This document shows, one piece after another, positions 59,701 to 64,000 of a stretch of DNA of 64,000 nucleotides. The notes under the pieces were generated by a model. The model saw nothing but the letters and a program-made list of their open reading frames with translations. It was not told the DNA's origin and did no database searches. Each line of letters opens with the position of its first letter. The first letter of the stretch is position 1. Source of the stretch: Atriophallophorus winterbourni (taxonomy: Eukaryota > Platyhelminthes > Trematoda > Plagiorchiida > Microphallidae); contig JACCGJ010023905.1 of assembly GCA_013407085.1 (NCBI GenBank), positions 17,918-81,917 on the forward strand, given 5' to 3'. The translations under genes were made by a program, and so were the position numbers.

Positions 59701-60065
59701 AATAGTATATCAAATGCGATATCGATGTCGATAATTGCAAAACAGAATTGCAAATTAAAATCTAACAGCAATCGAAGAATTCTTACTTTGAAATATGCTT
59801 GTCTGATTCGCCGGAGTTGTCTTTTCGATGCGTAGTCAAGTAACACTGGTTGAGCAAACGAGGCCACAAAAATGACACATCCCAAAATGACGAATAAAAT
59901 TATGCTCGGATAAACACTCTGGGCGGTAAAATTTCCACTCGACGTGAAACCATTAACGACGCCTCGGAACACGAGTACGTTGCATGGACCAATAATACCG
60001 ACTCCGATTGCGAAGAACAATCCAAAAGCAATACAAATTCTGTCTAATTTATCCGAATACCGGAA
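38420..60065 (-). CDS. ABCB1: ABCB-type (P-glycoprotein-like) full ABC transporter, 19 exons, 5' end missing
   Basis: Nineteen minus-strand exons join with matching phases into 3,657 bases (1,218 codons and a TGA stop at 38,420-38,422). Layout: TMD1 (exons 1-4), NBD1 (5-8), acidic linker (9-10), TMD2 (11-17), NBD2 (17-19), as in eukaryotic multidrug exporters of about 1,280 residues; roughly 60 N-terminal residues are not found. Both NBDs keep the A-loop Tyr, Walker A ([18 protein letters not shown]), Q-loop (QQEP, SQEP), signature LSGGQKQR, Walker B with catalytic Glu ([12 protein letters not shown]) and H-loop (VAHRLTT), so both ATP sites should work. The family exports lipids and drugs across the plasma membrane; flatworm members are studied in drug resistance. 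Orthology to a specific ABCB member is inferred. Exon numbers here count from the first one visible. Confidence 0.95.
39445..39948 (+). repeat. 0.5-kb repeat with TATA and AATAAA, solo-LTR candidate (copy 1)
   Basis: It recurs at 51,028-51,470. It starts TGTGGAGGTGC and ends GGTTAACA, has TATATAA at 39,772-39,778 and AATAAA at 39,813-39,818, the spacing of an LTR promoter and polyadenylation signal, followed by a conserved GGGTGAACGCGATTAGCGTT block. It lies in the last ABCB intron, antisense to the gene. No target duplication was found, so LTR status is an inference. Confidence 0.55.
40533..40871 (-). CDS. ABCB1: ABCB exon 18: NBD2 Walker A and Q-loop
   Basis: 113 codons: '[20 protein letters not shown]', '[20 protein letters not shown]', '[16 protein letters not shown]'. 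Donor GAG|GTAGTT. Confidence 0.95.
41846..41925 (-). repeat. Diverged hammerhead-family body without ribozyme
   Basis: TATGCCACTGTTAAATAGGG followed by a diverged version of the hairpin and GATTC region of the alpha body, minus orientation. In the ABCB intron between exons 17 and 18. Confidence 0.5.
42616..42847 (-). CDS. ABCB1: ABCB exon 17: TM12 and NBD2 A-loop
   Basis: 232 bases, '[20 protein letters not shown]', then a linker, ending '[15 protein letters not shown]' with the A-loop Tyr. Donor AAT|GTAAGT. Confidence 0.9.
43515..43655 (+). ncRNA. Hammerhead repeat, beta type, deleted (HH5)
   Basis: CTGCCGA (43,610-616), GTGC-AAACA-ACAT, GAAA (43,630-633), then a deletion that joins GAAAC directly to the downstream GTGCAAATG motif, removing stem III and the cleavage site. 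Upstream body GGTTGGTGGCACCAACC is a diverged beta hairpin. It is antisense to ABCB, in the intron between exons 16 and 17. Confidence 0.65.
43660..45398. other. ABCB intron sequence, nothing recognised
   Basis: AT-rich. Scattered short open frames have no homologous motif and no splice-compatible conservation with the ABCB family. Confidence 0.5.
45399..45539 (-). CDS. ABCB1: ABCB exon 16: TM11, GC donor
   Basis: 141 bases, '[20 protein letters not shown]' and '[20 protein letters not shown]'. The intron after it begins AG|GCGAGT, a GC-type donor; the phases fit only this cut (Arg codon AG|A). Confidence 0.9.
46030..46355 (-). mobile_element. LINE C, 5'-truncated 3' end in an ABCB intron
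   Basis: Its minus strand matches 35,870-36,174: the last part of the ORF, the Cys/His finger, the 3' UTR, and an AAC tail (GGAGGCCAACAACAACAC). The plus-strand open frame here is only the antisense of this. It is sense to ABCB, between exons 15 and 16. Confidence 0.8.
46400..46551 (-). CDS. ABCB1: ABCB exon 15: second intracellular loop of TMD2
   Basis: 152 bases, '[20 protein letters not shown]', '[20 protein letters not shown]', '[11 protein letters not shown]'. Ends in phase 2 at AA|GTTAGT. Confidence 0.9.
46560..48199. other. ABCB intron sequence, nothing recognised
   Basis: Long intron between exons 14 and 15. The plus-strand frame at 47,780-48,217 overlaps exon 14 antisense and carries no known domain. 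Confidence 0.5.
48200..48427 (-). CDS. ABCB1: ABCB exon 14: TM9-TM10
   Basis: 76 codons beginning '[20 protein letters not shown]', the second-half counterpart of NIAWFD. Two hydrophobic segments follow, ending '[17 protein letters not shown]'. Donor CAT|GTGAGT. Confidence 0.95.
48729..48806 (-). CDS. ABCB1: ABCB exon 13: intracellular helix
   Basis: 26 codons, '[20 protein letters not shown]' then 'ECMLKQ', matching the conserved FGVSGE.LT block of the second half. Donor CAG|GTATGT. Confidence 0.95.
49420..49524 (-). CDS. ABCB1: ABCB exon 12: extracellular loop and TM8
   Basis: 35 codons, '[20 protein letters not shown]' and '[15 protein letters not shown]'; NLT is a possible glycosylation site. 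Donor CAG|GTAAGC. Confidence 0.85.
49919..50077 (-). CDS. ABCB1: ABCB exon 11: TM7
   Basis: 53 codons: basic entry '[20 protein letters not shown]', then the membrane segment '[20 protein letters not shown]' and '[10 protein letters not shown]'. Donor GAT|GTACGT. Confidence 0.9.
50246..50323 (-). CDS. ABCB1: ABCB exon 10: linker
   Basis: 26 codons, '[20 protein letters not shown]' then 'LGQKRI'. Phase 0 at both ends. Donor ATA|GTGAGT. Confidence 0.85.
50691..50789 (-). CDS. ABCB1: ABCB exon 9: inter-half linker, acidic
   Basis: 33 codons, '[20 protein letters not shown]' and 'LKDEDE'. This acidic linker joins NBD1 to TMD2 and is poorly conserved in the family. Donor GAA|GTAAGT. Confidence 0.85.
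51028..51470 (+). repeat. 0.5-kb repeat, copy 2, promoter part deleted
   Basis: It aligns with 39,445-39,948 at both ends (TGTGGAAGTGC... and ...GTGATTAACA), but about 100 bp containing TATA and AATAAA are missing after GTGACAACCGGGA (about 51,345). It lies between ABCB exons 8 and 9, antisense to the gene. Confidence 0.6.
51480..51685 (+). ncRNA. Hammerhead ribozyme, beta type, best preserved (HH6)
   Basis: Stem I strand CCCTAC (51,601-606), CTGATGA (607-613), stem II GTGC-AAACA-GCAC (614-626), GAAA (627-630), CCGGTC (631-636) with cleavage expected after 51,636, stem I strand GTGGGG (637-642), which pairs with CCCTAC over all six positions (one G-U). Stem III is the palindrome ACCGGT. The upstream body (51,480-51,545) has TGTGTTTGGACACA and the CAGTGGCATACAAG box shared with alpha units. 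It is in the ABCB intron between exons 8 and 9, but antisense to the gene. Confidence 0.9.
52045..52215. repeat. Hammerhead-family body pieces joined head-to-head
   Basis: 52,050-52,087 is a minus-oriented end piece (GTAATGTGTTGCTCACATCC). It switches to a plus-oriented body (CATCCATAAGCGCCTTGA...GAACATCGTGGTTCGTTGTA) ending in CAGTGGCATACAAG. The ribozyme itself is lost at the switch, leaving a short inverted repeat around CAACACATTACTA. Confidence 0.6.
52382..52714 (-). CDS. ABCB1: ABCB exon 8: NBD1 signature, Walker B, H-loop
   Basis: 111 codons: '[20 protein letters not shown]', '[20 protein letters not shown]', '[20 protein letters not shown]', D-loop SALD. Every ATPase residue is present. 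Donor CAG|GTAGAA. Confidence 0.95.
52715..53556. other. ABCB intron 7-8, nothing recognised
   Basis: AT-rich intron sequence; no repeat family of this window was recognised in it. Confidence 0.5.
53557..53760 (-). CDS. ABCB1: ABCB exon 7: NBD1 Q-loop
   Basis: 68 codons, '[20 protein letters not shown]' (Q-loop) and '[18 protein letters not shown]'. The phase-0 join to exon 8 gives a continuous helical subdomain. Donor AAC|GTACGT. Confidence 0.95.
54625..54735 (+). repeat. Alpha body fragment without ribozyme
   Basis: TTTGGTCATCCATAAGCGCC ... GAACATCGTGGTTCGTTGTA ... CAGTGGCATT. Contains the hairpin GTTCGTTGTACGAAC. In the ABCB intron between exons 6 and 7, antisense. Confidence 0.65.
55091..55216 (-). 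CDS. ABCB1: ABCB exon 6: NBD1 Walker A
   Basis: 42 codons with '[20 protein letters not shown]' and '[12 protein letters not shown]'. The Walker A lysine is present. Donor GAA|GTGAGT. Confidence 0.95.
55217..56525. other. ABCB intron 5-6, nothing recognised
   Basis: AT-rich intron sequence with no recognised repeat or coding content. Confidence 0.5.
56526..56633 (-). CDS. ABCB1: ABCB exon 5: start of NBD1, A-loop
   Basis: 36 codons ending '[17 protein letters not shown]'; the Tyr of AYPSRP stacks on the ATP adenine. Donor CAG|GTAAAA. Confidence 0.9.
56753..56866 (-). CDS. ABCB1: ABCB exon 4: TM6
   Basis: 38 codons, '[20 protein letters not shown]' and '[18 protein letters not shown]', corresponding to TM6 and the coupling to NBD1. 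Acceptor CACAG, donor AGG|GTGAGG. Confidence 0.9.
57250..57430 (-). ncRNA. Hammerhead repeat, beta type, core mutated (HH7)
   Basis: Minus strand: TTGATGA (plus 57,417-423; the essential first C is T), stem II GTGC-AAACA-GCAC intact, GAAA, CTGATC, GTGGGG (plus 57,388-393). The beta body with TGTGTTTGGACACA follows to 57,255. It is the only beta unit sense to ABCB inside the gene (intron 3-4), and its core is disabled. Confidence 0.75.
57565..57671 (-). CDS. ABCB1: ABCB exon 3: TM5
   Basis: 107 bases, phase 2 start. They encode '[20 protein letters not shown]' and '[15 protein letters not shown]'. The FWYG motif is typical of TM5 in ABCB exporters. Donor CTG|GTGAAT. Confidence 0.9.
57745..57835 (+). 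ncRNA. Hammerhead repeat, alpha type, strongly decayed (HH9)
   Basis: Aligns with alpha flanks (GGCTTACTTAACCCAATCTC) and retains AATCAGCCAGAATACTACGTG where stem II and GAAA should be. Core destroyed. Confidence 0.5.
58503..58553 (+). repeat. GATA/ATCGATA microsatellite
   Basis: Imperfect tandem GATA units in the ABCB intron between exons 2 and 3. Confidence 0.9.
59058..59490 (-). CDS. ABCB1: ABCB exon 2: TM3-TM4, unusual acceptor
   Basis: It encodes '[20 protein letters not shown]', two membrane helices and '[20 protein letters not shown]'. Family comparison requires 'ALMRQ' before NIAWFD; these codons (59,490-59,476) are present in phase 0, but the bases before them are CG, not AG. The next AG gives an exon starting at 59,475 that lacks five residues. 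Donor GAG|GTAGGT; one base carries over to the next exon. Confidence 0.85.
59787..60065 (-). CDS. ABCB1: ABCB exon 1 (visible): TM1-TM2
   Basis: 93 codons from acceptor TTTTAG|TTCCGG to donor AAA|GTAAGA. They start '[20 protein letters not shown]' and hold two hydrophobic segments separated by a loop with one Asn-X-Thr site (NFT). They end '[10 protein letters not shown]', the start of the first intracellular helix. The upstream N-terminal exon was not found up to 64,000. Confidence 0.9.
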
Positions 60066-60744
60066 CTAAAATAATGTTCATTTAAATTGTAATAACATAC
60101 TAGACTGAAGAAGGAAACTTTAGGATATTTTTCTTGTTCCCTAAAGTTATTAATTTGCTGATTTCAAACTTACTGTTCAGCATCCAAATATTCATGTTGA
60201 CGTTTACGGTGAAAACCCATTGCTAAATGATAATGGCGCGTTTACCGCGAAAAAGATAAAACAAAGTTTTGATTTCTGTGAGTCAAGTAGAATGGTTGAA
60301 AAGCAATTAACTTCACAAAAATACACGAATTCCAACGATTATATACATAATCGTTGGAGTTCATGTTGCAAAGTTATGATAAAAATACGTCTTTTTCAGC
60401 AGGCGTCGCAGAGAGCGTCGGTGCATAAACGTTGACCAACGTAATGGTACCAGTAATGCACTGTGGTAATTGTTCGAATAACAATCAATAATACTATGTT
60501 GCTCATATCTCTTTGGTCATCCATAAGCGCCTTGAGTGCTTGACCAAGAATCACTTTGTGATTCTGTGTCTGAACATCGTGGTTCGTTGTACGAACCCTA
60601 TGTAAAAGTTGGTATACAAGTATAACTTTGTTAATCAATAATACTGTTATTCATATTATATCGTTGTGAAACTTTGACATCATTATAAACTGCGTAATTC
60701 TCACTTCTATAGTTGGGTTGGTTGTTTCATTCAATTCAAAACTA
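60066..60744. other. Upstream of visible ABCB; alpha body fragment at 60,490-60,625
   Basis: No N-terminal ABCB exon could be placed. 60,510-60,620 is a plus-oriented alpha body (CATCCATAAGCGCCTTGAGT, GAACATCGTGGTTCGTTGTA, GGTATACAAG) without ribozyme. Confidence 0.55.
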
Positions 60745-61548
60745 TAAAATTCAATACACGCACTTCAGATTTAGAGTACAAATCCGTTCGCTCCCACTGC
60801 TGCTCGGTTCTGCTGCATTAAGTAGGTCGGTTAAAACCGTAAATCCAACTCCATGCAGTCGATGCTCATCGAAACCCCTTTCTTTCCAAAAGATGTGTAA
60901 TCTCTTTCTGTTAGTATACCAGTGTCTGGTAATCGCGTCTTTTGCAGGGCAGCCACGTCGACATTCAGCCTCCTAAGCTCATTATTAATCACAGCTGATT
61001 TTCTCACGCCCGTGATATTTGAGACGTCGTCATGAAATCCTGGAAGCATGGACCGGAAGTTCTAGGTTCCCAGTTTAGGAACTGACCTTTGTTTTTTAGT
61101 AGTCCGTTTCACTTGTGCGGAAAAAACAGTCTGCTTATCGGTTGATTCCTAATCCCGGTGCACCCAATGAGGATAGCAGACCGTAACAAGACGGCACCAT
61201 ATTGACTGGCAGCTGCCCAACTTTAGGCCAGCGGTAGCCGTCCATTGAGACCTGAATGTCTCTCCCACCGTCGGAAGCAGTCAGAGGCGCTGAGCGAGCC
61301 ATAGCTTTTAACCTGTATCTGCTGCTTTCCGTGTTATTATCTTTAGAATAGGAATGGAGTGTCCACCCCATTGGTGCGTTGTGATGTACGCTGGGGCAGT
61401 TCATAGTGGAGAACTAGCTGTTCCCCATGCAACAAGTGCTCCATTTCCACGGCACTACTGAAACCAAAGGAACAATGAGGCTGATACGTTTGGACAACGA
61501 TCCCGTCGCAGGAGTTAACAAGGCGAAGTGGAATAAAATTTTGGACTG
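60745..61548 (-). mobile_element. LINE C 5' part, inverted
   Basis: The minus strand matches LINE C 32,508-33,320: the 5' UTR (AGGCAGTCC, GTCCAAACGTATCAG, CCAATGGGGTGGACACTCC) and the endonuclease start ('MLPGFHDDVSNITGVRKSAV', 'LRRLNVDVAALQKTRLPD'). It is joined within about 5 bases to a sense 3' piece of the same LINE. Confidence 0.85.
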
Positions 61549-61552
61549 CCTA

Positions 61553-61872
61553 TGTATACTCTATGGTGAGTTGCATTTAAGGAGTCGACCATTGGGCAGA
61601 CCGCACTTGCGGTACAAAGACGTTTGCAAAAGAGATGTGAAATCTCTTGTCATTGACCTCGCGAGCTGAAAAGAACTCGCTCATGACCGCTCATTTTGGA
61701 GGCATTGTGTAAAGCGTCGTCCGCAAGCTGGGGAGGATGAGATACAGCATTCAGCTGCTGAACGCAGATCACGCCGCCGGCGAGCAACTGATGCAATACA
61801 ACCGAGTTCTGACTTTCGTTGAAAGCGCTGCAGGAGAGATTGTTTCTCCCGAATCGGACTGTTTAGTCATTT
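61553..61872 (+). mobile_element. LINE C 3' part of the ORF, sense
   Basis: Matches 35,780-36,100: 'LHLRSRPLGRPHLRYKDVCK', the histidine-rich stretch and the finger region, up to TTTAGTCATT. It lacks the last ~70 bp and the AAC tail; a LINE A fragment begins instead. Confidence 0.85.
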
Positions 61873-62030
61873 CCAATCAAGCGAGTTGCAAGACGCCTTA
61901 CGCTTTCGAGTCAAACGATGTCCTTTTTGTAGTGAGGGCATTACGCCTTCACCTAATATGCTAAATGCCGCCGAACAAATGCCTTGTAAAGTGGCAGGAA
62001 TACATCGTGTCTTTAGCTGAACTGCTTCAG
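61873..62030 (-). mobile_element. LINE A fragment
   Basis: Bases match 6,468-6,612 in the same orientation (CGATGTCCTTTTTGTAGTGA, TGCCTTGTAAAGTGGCAGGA), i.e. the LINE A ORF2 C-terminal region on the minus strand, diverged. Confidence 0.7.
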
Positions 62031-62914
62031 TTCACAACATTTACATGTACAGAATTCCAAACAAAACACACACATCGAATTAAAATTTACGCCGGTAGCT
62101 CTGTAAGGTGTCTGCTAACTCCAACATGCAAAGATGACCTCGGATGTTGCTGGTAGTTTGAACTTGGATTAATATTAATAATAATATATATTCTTGGACA
62201 TCCAAGGCATGCAATACATGATCAGTTTATCGAAATTTGAAAAGCAAAAGTATATAGAACAGTCAAATGACCAAATTGAGCGGAATTTTTAAACATTTTT
62301 TGGCTTAATAGTGGAAATGAATATACAGCATGTAAGAAAAGAATTCCTAATGTCTAATAACAATAACGTTTCATTTCAATTTTTTGTCAAGATTGAAGAA
62401 AGGCAAGGATGCACGAAACAAATGGAGAACAGAAACGGAAGGTTATTATGAAAAAAGTGGTGCGAATTATAATGATGTTTTCATAAAAAAGATAAATAAA
62501 TTATGTTATGCATCAATTCACGTTTTTACGAAAAGGTTGGTTGAAAAGATTGAAAAGGGAACATAAATCCATCGGAATAAGAAAATCTAATAAATTGTGA
62601 GGGATGAGAGAGGGTGTGGTATAAATAGCATTGGAGTAGGGTACGTTGTGATCCAATAATCTTGAAGAATTAACGACGAATCGAACCGAAATTTGTTCAC
62701 CAGCCGGATTTTCGTTATCTGCAGGAGAGTGAATCGCATACAGAACAAATCTTGGGTAAATAGATTTCGAGCCAGTCTCAATGATGGTTCGGTATTCGAA
62801 GACACTGAAATATAATGAAAGATATTCTCTTCATCAGAATGGTGAGAGGTCATTAAAGTAAATAGTTCATCATTAAAAAATAAGAATGTACATTTAAAAC
62901 ATAATGATTCTCAA
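62031..62914. other. No gene recognised
   Basis: AT-rich. 62,828-62,852 shares the CTCTCACC...TGATGAAGAGAA motif (minus) with 5,975-5,995. No coding call. Confidence 0.45.
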
Positions 62915-63357
62915 AGTAATGTGTTGCTCACATCCCCATCCCTTAAACACCACTACCGGTTTCTGGCTGTTTGTCGTCGTCAGGTGGAGACAGTAAGATC
63001 AGGTTCAGTGAGCCTTGAAAAATTTGGTAAAGTAGTAAACAAAGTTATGCTTGTATGCCACTGTTATACAGGGTTCGTACAACGAACCACGATGTTCAGA
63101 CACCCAATCACAAAGTGATTCTTGGTCAAAGCACTCAAGGCGCTCATGGAAGACCAAAGTAATGGGTTGCTCACATCCCATCCCTTACACACCACTACCG
63201 GTTTCTGGCTGTTTGCCGTCGTCAGGTTTAGACAGTAAGATCAGGTTCAGTGAGCCTTGAAACATTGGTAAAGTGGTAAACAAAGTTATGCTTGTATGCC
63301 ACTGTGATTCTGTGTCTGAACATCGTGGTTCGTTGTACGAACCCTATATAACAGTCA
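62915..63357 (-). ncRNA. Tandem hammerhead repeat, two ribozymes 242 bp apart, alpha type (HH10, HH11)
   Basis: HH10 (minus): CCAC, CTGACGA (plus 62,977-983), stem II, GAAA (plus 62,960-963), CCGGTA, GTGG (plus 62,950-953); stem I pairs over four bases and the core is conserved, with cleavage expected in a GUA context. HH11 has the same core (CTGACGA plus 63,219-225; GAAA plus 63,202-205), but its upstream stem I strand is TAAAC. The two cores are exactly 242 bp apart and enclose one full alpha body with the hairpin GTTCGTACAACGAAC. After 63,300 the sequence flips into a plus-oriented body fragment. Confidence 0.85.
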
Positions 63358-63604
63358 TAATGTTTTTCAGTTTTTACGTTTCTTATTTTTTGGGAGATTT
63401 TATTATTTTGCAACTTTGGATAAAAATATGACATTTTTAAACATCATACGAAATGAAAGGCAGTTATATACATAATGGTGTATAGAAGATGTCATGGAAG
63501 GCAATGTTGACAAATAGACAAATGTGATGCAAGTCCCAACCTTTGACGATACATGCATAGACACTAGGTAACCTGACGCTACAGCATCGTTATAAATAGA
63601 CTCA

Positions 63605-64000
63605 AGGTAATTCAAGGTTTTTAATGGTCTAAAAAGCAACAAGCTCAACAACAACCATAGGATGGTAGAAATTGAAATTTAAGTGTATAAACAATATGAG
63701 AAAATAAATTAAACAGTATATGAGTGTTCTGGAAACGAATAATAAAATAGAAATTCGTCTAATTTCGTTTTAAAGTCATGCAAGCTAGTGGCGTGAGCAA
63801 CGCTTGAAGGTAAAGTGTTCCAAGTAAAACAGATACGGATTGAGTAAAAATACCTTCCTCAGTTCAGGCGGGAATGTGGTACGACCAGAACATATTCATG
63901 GGTCCAATCATTCCTCGTATCCCTTCGAGTGAATAAATCCTGTAAGGGATGGGTTGGGGTGTGAAATGTTTTGTAAAGTAAGATAAGGTCTCCTCTGATT
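63605..64000 (-). pseudogene. LINE B family C-terminus (copy B4), cut by window edge
   Basis: From the window edge the minus strand reads 'RGDLILLYKTFH', 'THEYVLVVPHSRLN', an in-frame stop, 'WNTLPSSVAHATSLHDFKT' and ends 'PEHSYTV' with TAA at about 63,708, followed by a 3' UTR ending CTTTTTAGACCATTAAAA at about 63,610-63,635. The VPHSRLN block and the 3' end match copy B2 at 30.4-30.8 kb. The rest lies beyond 64,000. Confidence 0.8.

Noticed and set aside
60150..60240. Candidate first ABCB exon (ATG with a GTAAGT-like donor at about 60,172)
   Set aside because: None of the three frames reaches the donor in phase 0 without a stop, and phase 0 is required by exon 1; the encoded residues do not resemble the family.
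1..64000. CRISPR arrays, bacterial operons, rRNA genes
   Set aside because: Introns, LINEs and LTR elements show a eukaryotic genome; no regularly spaced short repeats with unique spacers were seen.

Overview
The window looks like nuclear DNA of a parasitic flatworm, most likely a digenean trematode. Three things suggest this: one long multi-intron animal gene, AT-rich introns, and a dense layer of decayed retroelements of types familiar from flukes (CsRn1/Gypsy-like, mag-like Gypsy, CR1-like and RTE-like LINEs). No bacterial-style operon, rRNA, convincing tRNA gene or CRISPR array is visible. The species cannot be fixed from the sequence alone.

Left part (1-20.3 kb): nested retroelements. 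A CsRn1-like gag (+) is interrupted by an RTE-like LINE (-). A mag-like Gypsy (+) follows; its PR-RT-RNase H block is missing, leaving an open gag-integrase frame. Next is an almost intact two-ORF CR1-like LINE 'A' (-, 6.0-9.9 kb). RTE-like pieces and a PHD-finger ORF1 (-) follow, then a duplicated set of CsRn1-like pol fragments (14-17.1 kb) with two ~0.6 kb direct repeats. A second dead Gypsy lies on the minus strand (18.2-20.2 kb).

Middle part (20.5-38.1 kb): a CR1-like LINE family 'B' (PHD-like ORF1, EN, RT) in several broken copies; a pogo/Tigger-like DNA transposon with TA duplication and inverted ends (25,223-26,113); and a 4.0 kb LINE 'C' (32,152-36,174), inserted with an 11-bp target duplication into an older CR1-like reverse transcriptase gene that resumes on its far side.

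Right part (38.4-60.1 kb, minus): one host gene, a full-size ABCB/P-glycoprotein-type ABC transporter. Nineteen exons can be joined with matching phases into about 1,218 codons; only the extreme N-terminus is missing. Both nucleotide-binding domains keep all their motifs. One intron is of GC-AG type, and one acceptor reads CG where AG is expected. From 60.2 to 64 kb there are LINE fragments only.

The most interesting layer is scattered across the right two thirds: a family of about 240-bp repeats carrying type-I hammerhead ribozyme cores (CTGANGA ... GAAACCGGTH with a palindromic stem III). I count eleven ribozyme loci of varying integrity, two of them tandem pairs spaced 241-242 bp. That is the arrangement expected of retrozyme/Sm-alpha-like elements that make small circular RNAs. 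The two with an intact core (36,894-36,935 and 51,601-51,642) are on the plus strand; the second lies in an ABCB intron, antisense to the host gene.
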